Source: Trebonia sp963737285 (GTDB lineage: Bacteria; Actinomycetota; Actinomycetes; Streptosporangiales; Streptosporangiaceae). Taken from it: a stretch of 64,000 nucleotides of DNA. The translations under genes were made by a program, and so were the position numbers. The notes beneath the pieces were generated by a model that worked only from the letters and a program-made list of their open reading frames with translations, was not told the origin of the DNA and did not search any database. The stretch spans positions 558,001 through 622,000 of the forward strand of contig CAVTRT010000001.1 in assembly GCA_963737285.1 (NCBI GenBank), in the 5' to 3' direction. This document shows positions 26,386-35,059 of this stretch, one piece after another; the first letter of the stretch is position 1, and each line of letters begins with the position of its first letter.

Positions 26386-27660
26386 ATGGGCGGCACATAC
26401 GCGAGACCGACGCGCCGGGCCTTGGCGGGGCTGGCTGGGGTGGCGACGATGGCGCTGGCGATCGCCGCCTGCAGCTCATCGCCATCGAGTTCCACGAGCT
26501 CGAGCAGCTCGAGCAGCTCGAGCAGTTCGAGCAGCTCAGGCAGCGCCAGCGGCACCCCCGTCAACGTCGGCATGATCACCGAGAAGACCGGCATCTACGC
26601 GACCTACATGGCGGAGTACATCCAGGGCTTCAACATCGGCCTGTCCTACGCGACCAACGGCACGGACGCGGCGGACGGCCACCCCATCCACGTGACCTGG
26701 GATGACGACGGGGACAGCGCGACTACTGCGGTCACCGACTTCAAGAGCCTCGTCGGCGCGGGCTACAAGATCATCGCGGGCACCGGAGACTCCGGCATCG
26801 CGACCCAGCTTGCACCGCTGGCCGCCCAGAACCAGGTGCTGTACATCTCCGGCCCTGCGGCGGCCGACCAGATCACCGGGGCCAACAAGTACACGTTCCG
26901 TTCTGGCCGTCAGACCTACCAGGATGTCGAGGCCGCCAAGTCCTTCGTCGCGAGCAAGGGCGCCGGCCAGAACATCGTCGTGCTGGCGCAGGACTACGCC
27001 TTCGGCGAGTCGTACGTGACCGACGCGCGATCGGTCTTCGGCGCGATCGGCGACAAGATCACGCCGGTGCTCGTGCCGCTCACGACCACGAACTTCACGC
27101 CGACCGCCCTGGAGGTGAAGGCTGACAAGCCCAGCCTGGTCTTCCTCGCCTGGGCCGGCACCACCGGCGCGGCGCTAGCGCAGGCTCTGGACCAGCAAGA
27201 CGTCTTCAACAACACCACGGTCGTAACCGGCCTTGGGAACATCGCCACTTACCCGTTCTACGGGGCGGCGGGTGCCAAGTTCGACTATCTGTCGCTGTAC
27301 TTGTACCAGGGGTCGGACAACGCGGCCAACGAGTACCTGATCAGCCAGATGAAGGCGAAGTACAACTCGGTGCCCGACCTGTTCACGCCGGACGGCTTCG
27401 TCGCCGCGCAGATGATCGTGCACGCGATCGATGCTGGCGGCGGGACCAACGTGAACGCCATGATCAACGCGCTATCCGGCTGGACATTCCTCGCGCCCAA
27501 GGGCGAGCAGACGATCCGCGCCTCGGACCACGCGATGCTGCAGCCGATGTACCAGGTCAAGCTGAACGAAGTCTCCGCGACGGACTTCACGCCGTCGGTG
27601 ACGGCCACCTTGCCGAGCGCCGCCGCCGCCCCGGCGCCGGACGCCAACTTCGCCAGCTAG
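26386..27660 (+). CDS. ABC importer substrate-binding lipoprotein, branched-chain amino acid type
   Basis: 424 residues. The lipoprotein signal ends LAIAAC with Cys29 as lipidation site. A run of about 17 Ser residues, encoded by repeated AGCTCGAGC units, tethers the protein. The Peripla_BP_6 fold follows: VNVGMITEKTGIYATYMAEYIQGF, then DDGDSATTAVTDFKSLVGAG and YISGPAAADQI. It captures a ligand outside the membrane for the four downstream transport genes. The ligand need not be an amino acid; members also bind aromatic acids, amides and urea. The downstream acyl-CoA genes favour a carboxylic acid (inference). The Ser-coding microsatellite may vary in length. Confidence 0.9.
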   Translation: MGGTYARPTRRALAGLAGVATMALAIAACSSSPSSSTSSSSSSSSSSSSSSGSASGTPVNVGMITEKTGIYATYMAEYIQGFNIGLSYATNGTDAADGHPIHVTWDDDGDSATTAVTDFKSLVGAGYKIIAGTGDSGIATQLAPLAAQNQVLYISGPAAADQITGANKYTFRSGRQTYQDVEAAKSFVASKGAGQNIVVLAQDYAFGESYVTDARSVFGAIGDKITPVLVPLTTTNFTPTALEVKADKPSLVFLAWAGTTGAALAQALDQQDVFNNTTVVTGLGNIATYPFYGAAGAKFDYLSLYLYQGSDNAANEYLISQMKAKYNSVPDLFTPDGFVAAQMIVHAIDAGGGTNVNAMINALSGWTFLAPKGEQTIRASDHAMLQPMYQVKLNEVSATDFTPSVTATLPSAAAAPAPDANFAS

Positions 27661-27676
27661 AAGCTCACGCATACCC

Positions 27677-28399
27677 ATGTCACTGGATATCCAGAAACTC
27701 GGGTTCACGGCCGGCGGGGTCAGCGTCCTATGCGGCGTTGACCTCGCGGTCGCCGACGGCGAGTTCCTCGGGATCATCGGGCCCAACGGCGCAGGCAAGA
27801 CCACGCTGTTCAACATCCTGTCCGGCCTGCTGCGACCGTCGGCGGGGCGGGTCACCCTGAACGGCCGCGATGTCGCCGGGCTATCCCCCGCGAAGCGGGC
27901 TCGGCTCGGGCTGGGCCGCACGTTCCAGACGTCGCTGGTGTTCGGCGCGCTCCCGGCGCGGGAGAACGTCCGGCTAGCCGCACAAGCCACGTCAGCCGGG
28001 CGGGCGCAGCGGAGCAAGTCCGCCGCCGCCGCGGACGACGCCATCGAGGCCGTCGGCCTGACCACGCTAGCAGCCCGGCCCGCCGCTGCCCTGTCCCACG
28101 GCGACAAGCGCAAGCTGGAACTGGCCATCCTCATGGCCGGCGGCGCCCAGGTCCTGTTGCTCGACGAGCCGATGGCCGGCGTGAACAGCGAGGACGTGCC
28201 CGGCCTCACCGAGCTCATCAAGAAGCTGCACGCCGAAGGCCGCACGGTTCTCATGGTCGAGCATCACATCTCGGTCGTCCTCGGCCTCGCCCAGCGGATC
28301 GCCGTCCTCCACCACGGGCAGCTGCTCGCCTGCGGCACGCCGGAGGCCGTCATGACCGACGAGACCGTACAGGGCGCATACCTAGGGGAGCCGCTTTGA
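27677..28399 (+). CDS. livG: ABC importer ATPase, LivG type
   Basis: 240 residues, 16 nt after the binding protein. Walker A is GPNGAGKTT, the signature loop is LSHGDKRKLEL (the LSHGD form typical of LivG), Walker B is VLLLDEPMAGVN and the switch is VEHHI. GLGRTFQTSLVFGALPARENV is also family-typical. It powers import with LivF. The stop overlaps the next start (TTGA). Confidence 0.93.
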   Translation: MSLDIQKLGFTAGGVSVLCGVDLAVADGEFLGIIGPNGAGKTTLFNILSGLLRPSAGRVTLNGRDVAGLSPAKRARLGLGRTFQTSLVFGALPARENVRLAAQATSAGRAQRSKSAAAADDAIEAVGLTTLAARPAAALSHGDKRKLELAILMAGGAQVLLLDEPMAGVNSEDVPGLTELIKKLHAEGRTVLMVEHHISVVLGLAQRIAVLHHGQLLACGTPEAVMTDETVQGAYLGEPL

Positions 28400-29112
28400 C
28401 CACTCTTGCCGTGGAGGCGGCCGACGTCCGAGCGGCCCTTGGCGGATCGCAAGTTCTCCAGGGCATTAGCCTGAACGTTCCCTCCGCCGGTCTCACCGCA
28501 ATCCTGGGCCGCAACGGCGTCGGAAAGACCACCATGCTGCGCACGCTGATCGGGCAAGTGCGCGGGTCCGGCACGATCCGCGTCCTCGGCCACGACGTGG
28601 CCGGCTGGCCGACGCACAAGATCATCCGGCTGGGCGTCGGCTACGTGCCTGAGGACCGCGAGGTGTTCTCCCGGCTGACCGTCCGGGAGAACCTGCGCAT
28701 CGCCGAGTTCGGGACACCGGGACCGGACTACGACAGGGTCTATGCCCTGTTCCCCGAGCTCAAGCAGCGGTCCCGGCAGTCGGCGGGCACCTTGTCCGGC
28801 GGGCAGCAGCAGATGCTGGCCATCGGCCGGGTCCTGCTCGCCGACCGGCCGCTGCTGCTGATCGACGAGCCCACGAAGGGGCTGTCGCCCAAGTTCGTGT
28901 CGGAGGTGGTGGACGTGCTCGAGCGGGTGCGCGAGGCCGCGACCGTCCTTATGGTCGAGCAGAACGTGCACGTGGTGCGCAGGCTCGCCCAACAGGTGGT
29001 CGTCCTGGACCACGGCCAGGTAGCGCACGCCGGCCCGGCCAGTGACCTGGAGGATCAGGACCTGGTCCGCCAGTTGCTCGGAGTGAGCAGGGGCGAGCGG
29101 GGGACGCCGTGA
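28396..29112 (+). CDS. livF: ABC importer ATPase, LivF type
   Basis: 238 residues, TTG start overlapping the livG stop. Walker A GRNGVGKTT, GYVPEDREVFSRLTVRENL, signature LSGGQQQMLAIGR, Walker B LLLIDEPTKGLSP and VEQNV, which together identify the LivF subgroup. Pairs with LivG at the inner face of the membrane. The stop overlaps the livH start (GTGA). Confidence 0.93.
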   Translation: MTTLAVEAADVRAALGGSQVLQGISLNVPSAGLTAILGRNGVGKTTMLRTLIGQVRGSGTIRVLGHDVAGWPTHKIIRLGVGYVPEDREVFSRLTVRENLRIAEFGTPGPDYDRVYALFPELKQRSRQSAGTLSGGQQQMLAIGRVLLADRPLLLIDEPTKGLSPKFVSEVVDVLERVREAATVLMVEQNVHVVRRLAQQVVVLDHGQVAHAGPASDLEDQDLVRQLLGVSRGERGTP

Positions 29113-30008
29113 GCACCTTCGTCGCGATCACGGTGAGCGGGCTGGCGCTGGGGGCGGTGTACTTCCTGGTCTCCTCGGGCCTGTCCCTCATCTACGGGCT
29201 TATGGATGTGCTGAACTTCGCGCACGGCGTGTTCCTGACCCTCGGCGCGTATGCCGGCTGGGCGGTCGCCACGCACATGTCCCAGCAGCAGGGATGGATG
29301 TTCCTCGTCACCGCGGTCGCCGCCACTGCGGCGGGGGCGGCGGTGGCGACCCTCACTGAGCTTGTCCTCATCCGCCCGCTCTACGGCAACCCGGTCGGCC
29401 AGATCCTGGTCACCATCGGCCTTGACCTGGCGCTAGTAGGGCTGCTCGAGGGCGGCTTCGGCAGTGACTCGCGGTCGATCGCGGTTCCGGCGTGGCTGAC
29501 GGGCGTCACCATCATCGGACCGGAACGGATCCCGAATGCCGACTTCGTGTCGCTCGGCGCAGGCCTGGCGGTGCTCGGCGCGCTCACCTGGTTCCTGCGC
29601 GGCACCCGCTATGGCATCATCATCCGGGCCGGTGCGGAGAACCGGGACATGGTGCGGGCACTAGGCATCGACGTCGGCCGGGCCTTCACCATCGTCTTCG
29701 CGGTCGGCGGTGCCACCGCCGGCCTGGCGGGCCTGCTGAACTCCGTGACGTTCTCCAGCGGCCTCATCGACCCGACGCAGGGCGACACGCTGCTGATCTT
29801 TGCCTTCATCGTCGTCGTGATCGGCGGGCTCGGGTCCGTCAACGGCGCGGCGATCGCCGCCGTCGTGGTCGGCCTCGTCCAGACCTATGTCTCCTTCTAC
29901 GCCGGGGGCGGCGCGGGCCTGGCTCAGCTCGGGAACATGTCAGTTGTCATCGTCTTGGCGATCGTGCTCCTGGCGCGTCCGCGCGGCCTGCTCGGGAGGA
30001 CGTCATGA
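29109..30008 (+). CDS. livH: ABC importer permease, LivH type
   Basis: 299 residues with about eight membrane helices and a GTG start coupled to livF. LSLIYGLMDVLNFAHGVFLTLGAYAGW is the LivH N-terminal signature, and NRDMVRALGIDVGRAFTIVFAVGGATAGLAGLL is the cytoplasmic EAA-like coupling loop. The stop overlaps the livM start (ATGA). Confidence 0.92.
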   Translation: MSTFVAITVSGLALGAVYFLVSSGLSLIYGLMDVLNFAHGVFLTLGAYAGWAVATHMSQQQGWMFLVTAVAATAAGAAVATLTELVLIRPLYGNPVGQILVTIGLDLALVGLLEGGFGSDSRSIAVPAWLTGVTIIGPERIPNADFVSLGAGLAVLGALTWFLRGTRYGIIIRAGAENRDMVRALGIDVGRAFTIVFAVGGATAGLAGLLNSVTFSSGLIDPTQGDTLLIFAFIVVVIGGLGSVNGAAIAAVVVGLVQTYVSFYAGGGAGLAQLGNMSVVIVLAIVLLARPRGLLGRTS

Positions 30009-31108
30009 GCATTACGACCGTAGTGGACAAGCTGAAGCAGCGCTCCCTGTTGCGCCCCGCCCACCGGCCCCCGGCCGCCACCAGGACCTGGCGGATCATC
30101 CTCGCGATCGGGCTCCTATTCCTCGCGCTGATCCCGTTCATCGGGCTGTCGCTGCCGTCGTGGCTGCTACCCGGGCCGGTTAACGTCGTCAACTCGATTG
30201 GCACACTCGACGTGCTGGCCCTTGGCTTCGTGTTCGCCGTGGTGACGCTCGGCTACGACGTGCTGTTCGGGTTCACCGGGCTGCTGTCGTTCGGCCAGGT
30301 GCTGTTCTTCGCCTTCGGCGCCTACGGGCTGGACATCACGCTGTCGGACTGGAACTGGCCGCTGGTGCCCGCCATCCTTGCCACGCTGGCGGCCGGCCTC
30401 GCGCTCGCGCTGCTGCTCGGCGCGGTGAGCCTGCGCGGTGCCGGGATCGCGTTCGCGATGGTCACGCTGGCGTTCTCGCAGGCCATGTACTACCTGATCG
30501 AGGACAACCCGCATAATCTGACGGGTGGCGACACTGGCCTTGTCATGTCGACCAGCCGGCTTCCCAGTGCGCTGGCCGGAGTCGTCAGCACGCGGAACCT
30601 GTACTGGATCGCGCTGGCGATCCTTGTCGTTGCCTACATCGTGGCGGCGGCGGCGACCAGGTCGGCGACGGGCAAGGTGTGGCTGGCCATCAGGGAGAAC
30701 GAGCGACGGGCCGAAGTCCTCGGCTTCCGTCCTTATCGCTACAAGCTGGCGTCGTTCTCGCTGGGGTCGCTGCTCGCCGTCGCCGGCGGGATGATGTACC
30801 TGCTGCTGGTGGGCACCGCGTCGCCGGACTCGGTCGGGTCGACGACGGTCACCGTCTCCATCCTGGTGATGGTGGTCCTCGGCGGTGCCGGAACGCTGTG
30901 GGGCGCCGTCGCCGGCGCGATGGTCTACGTTTACTTGCAGCAGTACCTGCTCAAGATCGCCGCCGAGCCGTCGTTCGCGTCAATGCCGGCACCGCTGCGG
31001 GTACCGCTGTCCCAGCCGGACTTCCTGCTCGGTGTCATCTTCGTGCTCTTCATCCTGTTCGTGCCTGGGGGCCTGAGCGGTCTCCGATTGAGGAAGGGAA
31101 CCCGTTGA
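30005..31108 (+). CDS. livM: ABC importer permease, LivM type
   Basis: 367 residues from ATG 30005, which overlaps the livH stop. About ten helices. LGYDVLFGFTGLLSFGQVLFFAFGAYG is the LivM signature, and AIRENERRAEVLGFRPYRYKLASFSLG is the ATPase-coupling loop. A short cytoplasmic tail ends LRLRKGTR. The stop overlaps the regulator's start (TTGA). Confidence 0.92.
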   Translation: MSITTVVDKLKQRSLLRPAHRPPAATRTWRIILAIGLLFLALIPFIGLSLPSWLLPGPVNVVNSIGTLDVLALGFVFAVVTLGYDVLFGFTGLLSFGQVLFFAFGAYGLDITLSDWNWPLVPAILATLAAGLALALLLGAVSLRGAGIAFAMVTLAFSQAMYYLIEDNPHNLTGGDTGLVMSTSRLPSALAGVVSTRNLYWIALAILVVAYIVAAAATRSATGKVWLAIRENERRAEVLGFRPYRYKLASFSLGSLLAVAGGMMYLLLVGTASPDSVGSTTVTVSILVMVVLGGAGTLWGAVAGAMVYVYLQQYLLKIAAEPSFASMPAPLRVPLSQPDFLLGVIFVLFILFVPGGLSGLRLRKGTR

Positions 31109-31731
31109 GTAACCCGGACGGCGAGGTAGAGGGCGCGGACGGAAGGACCCTCGGCGAGAAGGGCGTCCGGACCCGCCGCCGGCTGCTTGAGGCGGCTGAA
31201 CAGGTATTCGGTGATCTCGGCTACCACGACGCCTCGATAGTCAAGATCACCGAGGCGGCTGGAGTCTCGCAGGGCACCTTTTACCTGTACTTCCCCGGCA
31301 AGCAGGAGGTCTTCGACGTGCTCGTCGAGGACCTCAACACTCGGCTGCGGCACGCGATGTCGGAGGCGTCCGCCACGGGCGAGAACCGGTTGGAGATGGA
31401 GCGGCTCGGATTCGAGGCGTTCTTCAGGTTCACCGCTGATCACCCGGCGCTGTACCGGGTAATCAGGCAGGCCGAGTTCGCCTCCCCGCGGATGCTCAAG
31501 CTGCACTACGAGCGGCTTGCCGAGGGGTACGTCGCCGGGCTGTGCGCTGCCAGCGACCAGGGCGAGATCTCGATCGGGGACCCGGTCGTGACCGCGTGGG
31601 CGCTGATGGCGGTCGGCGAGATGATCGGCCTGAAGTGGATCTTGTGGGACGAGGCGAGGCAGGTGCCGCCGGAGATGTTCGCCGAGCTGATGTCGGTGAT
31701 CGCGCGCGTGCTTGGGGTTAGCCGTGGCTGA
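31105..31731 (+). CDS. TetR-family regulator
   Basis: 208 residues with a TTG start overlapping the livM stop and AGGAAGG upstream. The N-terminal helix-turn-helix (about 20-65) reads RRRLLEAAEQVFGDLGYHDASIVKITEAAGVSQGTFYLYFPGKQEVF. The C-terminal ligand domain has FRFTADHPALYRVIRQAEF, as in fatty-acid/CoA-responsive TetR proteins. Embedded in the operon it probably controls, it may bind GTCACT-N3-AGTGAC at 26276 and 36227. An acyl-CoA or aromatic acid effector is inferred. Confidence 0.9.
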   Translation: MSNPDGEVEGADGRTLGEKGVRTRRRLLEAAEQVFGDLGYHDASIVKITEAAGVSQGTFYLYFPGKQEVFDVLVEDLNTRLRHAMSEASATGENRLEMERLGFEAFFRFTADHPALYRVIRQAEFASPRMLKLHYERLAEGYVAGLCAASDQGEISIGDPVVTAWALMAVGEMIGLKWILWDEARQVPPEMFAELMSVIARVLGVSRG

Positions 31732-32782
31732 GCCCGCAGTGGGGATCGCGGGGGTTGCGTCGTTCCTGCCCAAGGCCTGGGTCAGCGCCGCCGAGCTTGG
31801 CGAGGCGAGCGGCATTCCCGAGGACGTGTTCATCGAGCGGTTCGGGCTGAGCGGCAAGCACATCGCGGCCGACGGCGAGCACGTGACCGACCTTGCCCAC
31901 GAGGCAGCCCGGCGGCTGCTCGCCGACCTCAGCGTGGATCCGGGCGAGATCGACGCCGTCGTGTACTTTGGCTCGACGTGGAAGAACTATGCCGTCTGGC
32001 AGGCGTCCCCCAGGATCGCGCACGAGCTTGGCTGCCACCGGGCGTTCGCACTCGAACTCGACTACACCTCGTGCGGGTCACCAGTCGCGCTGCGGGTGGC
32101 GAAGGCGCTGGCCGTCTCCGACCCGCGGGTGCGCCGGGTCCTGCTCGTCGGCGCGAGCTGCGAGTCCCGGCTCGTCGACTACGCCAACGAGCGCGCCCGC
32201 TTCATGTTCAACTTCGGCGACGGGGCGGTCGCCGCCCTGCTGGTTCGTGATCACCCGGCAAACCAGATCCTGCAGAGCTCGATGATCACCGACGGGTCGC
32301 TCAGCTTGCATGTCCGGGTGCCGGCCGGCGGCTCCGCGCGGCCCGCCTCGGTCGCGACGGTCGCGCATCGCGAGCACATGCTTGACGTGTCCGACCTGGA
32401 CGGGATGCGGCGGCGGCTGGGCGAGGTCAGCCTGGATAACTTCCTGGAGGTCGCGCAGAGCGCGGTCGAGCAGTCGGGACTGCGAATGCGCGACGTCGAC
32501 TTCGTGTGCCCCATCCACATGAAGCGCTCGATGCAGGACACGCTGCTCGACAAGCTCGGCCTCGACGAGGGCAGGACCGTCTACCTGGACGACACCGGGC
32601 ACATGAGCGGAGTCGACAACCTGCTGGCACTGGAGCGACTACAGCGGTCGGGTCGGCTGAGCGACGGCGATGTCGTCCTGCTGCTCGCGGCCGGCATCGG
32701 CTACACCTGGGCGGCGACGGCGCTGCGCTGGGGCCCGGTCATAGGGCAGGGGAAGGCATCAGGGCGGGAGAGTGCGGCATGA
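31724..32782 (+). CDS. Ketoacyl synthase III-like (FabH/HMG-CoA-synthase-fold) enzyme
   Basis: About 352 residues from GTG 31724, overlapping the regulator's end; TTG 31712 is an alternative start. Thiolase-fold, with the nucleophile Cys117 in LDYTSCGSPVALRVA, the catalytic His in FVCPIHMKRSMQD, and DDTGHMSGVDNLLAL where FabH has Asn, so the third residue is probably His, as in divergent KASIII/OleA groups. It forms or breaks a C-C bond between acyl thioesters. Its place between transporter and CoA ligase suggests work on the imported acid. The start is the least certain point. Confidence 0.8.
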   Translation: MAEPAVGIAGVASFLPKAWVSAAELGEASGIPEDVFIERFGLSGKHIAADGEHVTDLAHEAARRLLADLSVDPGEIDAVVYFGSTWKNYAVWQASPRIAHELGCHRAFALELDYTSCGSPVALRVAKALAVSDPRVRRVLLVGASCESRLVDYANERARFMFNFGDGAVAALLVRDHPANQILQSSMITDGSLSLHVRVPAGGSARPASVATVAHREHMLDVSDLDGMRRRLGEVSLDNFLEVAQSAVEQSGLRMRDVDFVCPIHMKRSMQDTLLDKLGLDEGRTVYLDDTGHMSGVDNLLALERLQRSGRLSDGDVVLLLAAGIGYTWAATALRWGPVIGQGKASGRESAA

Positions 32783-34303
32783 GCTCGGATCTCAGTCTTG
32801 CGTCCTGGCTGCCAGAGCGGGCAGCGCTCACCCCGGACCGGGTGGCGATCGAGTTCGGTGACCGGAAGATCAGCTACGCCGAGCTGGCCGAGTCCGCCAC
32901 CGGATGGGCCATGCGCTTCGCCGAGGCGGGCTTGGGAGTCGGCGACAGAGTCGCCACGCTTGCCCGCAACTGCCCCGAGCAGGTAGCGGCCTTCTTCGCC
33001 TGCGCCCAGGCTGGCCTTGTCCTGGTGCCGCTCAACTGGCGGCTGACTCCCCGCGAGCTCGCCTACCAGCTCGGCGACTGCGAGCCCACGGTGCTGCTGA
33101 GCGACCCGGTGCTGCGCGCGCTCGCCGAGCAGGCGCACGGCCTTGCGGCGGCAGGAGCCGGGTCGGCAGAGGCTGGCCCCGTGATCGCGTCCCTGACGAG
33201 TCCGCCGCCGCCCCGCTTGCCCGGCGACGTTCCGCCTGCCCGTGTGTCCGGCGATGACCCGCTGCTGATCCTCTATACCTCGGGCACCACGGGGCGGCCG
33301 AAGGGCGCGGTCCTCACCCACGGGAACTGCTTCTGGACGAACCTGAGCCTGGACCGCACCGCCGAAGTCGGCGGCGGCGACATGGTGATGCAGGTGCTGC
33401 CGCAGTGCCACGTCGGCGGGTGGAACGTGCAGCCGTTGCTCGCCTGGTGGAAGGGCGCCACGGTCGTCCTGGAGCAGTCCTTCGACGCCGGCCGTGTGCT
33501 GTCCCTCATCCAGTCCAAGGGCATCACCACGATGATGGGCGTGCCGACGAACTACCTGATGCTCACCGAGCACCCTGGCTTCGCGTCGGCCGACCTGTCC
33601 AGCCTGCGGCAGGTGATCGTCGGCGGAGCCCCCGATGCCACGGCCCCTGCTGGAGGCATGGCTGGCTCGCGGGGTGACTGTCTTGCAGGGATACGGACTG
33701 ACTGAGGCGGCACCGAATGTGCTATGCGTTCCGAGCGAATATGCCCGCCAGAAAACAGGTTCAGCAGGCCGCCCCTACCCGCACGTGCGGGTTGCCCTGC
33801 GGCACGTAGCCGGAGGCGGGCAGGTCGCCGGGCCAGGCACGGGGGAGCTGCTGGTCCAGGGGCCGAACGTCTTCGCCGGCTACTGGCGCAACCCGGCGGC
33901 CACGGAAGCGACGCTGGCGGGCGGCTGGCTGGCGACCGGGGACATCGCGGAGCGGGACACCGACGGCTTCTACTGGATCCGCGGCCGGACCAAGGACATG
34001 TACATCTCCGGTGGTGAGAACGTCTACCCGGCGGAAGTCGAGGAGGCCCTGATCGGGCACGAGTTGGTCGTCGAGGCCGCCGTCCTCGGGGTGCCCGACG
34101 AGCGCTGGGGCGAAACGGGCCTGGCGTTTGTGGTGCTCCGGCAAGGGCAGCTTTCCGCTGAGTCGCTGACAGGCTTCTGCCGGGAGCGGCTCGCCAGGTA
34201 CAAGGTCCCAACGCACTTCCGGTTCGTCGCCGAACTGCCCCGGCTGTCAAGCGGGAAGCTCGACAAGGTAACTCTGCGGACGATGGTGGAAGGAGGTACC
34301 TGA
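32779..34303 (+). pseudogene. AMP-forming acyl-CoA ligase, one-base frameshift
   Basis: ATG 32779 overlaps the previous stop. The frame has LASWLPERAALTPDRVAIEFGD, the P-loop LYTSGTTGRPKGAVLTHGN and QVLPQCHVGGWNVQPLL, and breaks at about 33630 after VIVGGAP. The other frame continues as MPRPLLEAWLARGVTVLQGYGLTEAAPNV, then WLATGDIAERDTDGFYWIRGRTKDMYISGGENVYP and SSGKLDKV to 34303. Removing one C from the CCCCC run at 33629-33633 gives 507 residues, normal for this ANL-family ligase. It would activate a carboxylic acid with ATP and CoA for the neighbouring enzymes. Confidence 0.85.
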
Positions 34304-34306
34304 CCC

Positions 34307-35059
34307 ATGTCAGGTCAGCTGAACGGGAAACGGGTACTCGTCACTGGTGGTGCGAGCGGCATTGGCGCGGCCTGTGCCCGCGCCTTCACGGCGGCGGGCG
34401 CGACCGTGGTGATCGCGGACCTGGACAAGGCCGGCGCCAAGGACCTCGCGGGCGAACTAGGCGGCACCGGCGTTGGCGTGAATCTGGCCAGCCCGGACTT
34501 CGACGCCGCGGCTATCGCCGGCGAAGCGGACGTCATCATCAACAACGCGGGCATCCAGCACGTGTCGCCGATCGAGGAATTCCCCGAGGAGAGGTTCCGG
34601 CTGATTCTCGCGCTGATGGTTGAGGCGCCGTTCCGCCTTGTAAGGGCTGCGCTGCCACATATGTACGACCAGGGCTGGGGCAGGATCGTGAACATATCCT
34701 CCGTGCACGGACTGCGCGCGTCGGCGTACAAGAGCGCCTACGTCACCGCCAAGCACGGCCTGGAGGGACTGTCCAAGGTCATCGCCCTAGAGGGCGGCGG
34801 CAGGGGTGTCACCTCCAACACGATCTGCCCGGCCTACGTGCGCACGCCGCTCGTGGAAAAGCAGATCGCCGACCAGGCCCGCGTCCACGGCCTCGCGGAA
34901 CCCGAGGTCATCGAGAAAATTATGCTCACCGAGTCCACAGTCAAGCGCCTCATCGACCCCAGCGAGGTCGCCGACCTAGCGGTGTTCCTCTGCAGCCCGC
35001 AGATGTCCATGGTGAACGGCTCATCCTACGTTATCGATGGCGGCTGGACCGCTAGGTAG
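34307..35059 (+). CDS. 3-hydroxybutyrate dehydrogenase-like SDR
   Basis: 250 residues, starting 3 nt after the ligase stop with AAGGAGG upstream. The cofactor loop is TGGASGIG, and NNAG is in IINNAGIQHVSP. The active site is NISSVHGLRAS with YVTAKHG, and the segment TICPAYVRTPLVEKQIADQA is highly typical of D-beta-hydroxybutyrate dehydrogenase. It oxidises 3-hydroxybutyrate or a similar 3-hydroxy acid with NAD. It is the last gene of the operon and ends inside the converging hypF-like gene's 3' end. Confidence 0.88.
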   Translation: MSGQLNGKRVLVTGGASGIGAACARAFTAAGATVVIADLDKAGAKDLAGELGGTGVGVNLASPDFDAAAIAGEADVIINNAGIQHVSPIEEFPEERFRLILALMVEAPFRLVRAALPHMYDQGWGRIVNISSVHGLRASAYKSAYVTAKHGLEGLSKVIALEGGGRGVTSNTICPAYVRTPLVEKQIADQARVHGLAEPEVIEKIMLTESTVKRLIDPSEVADLAVFLCSPQMSMVNGSSYVIDGGWTAR

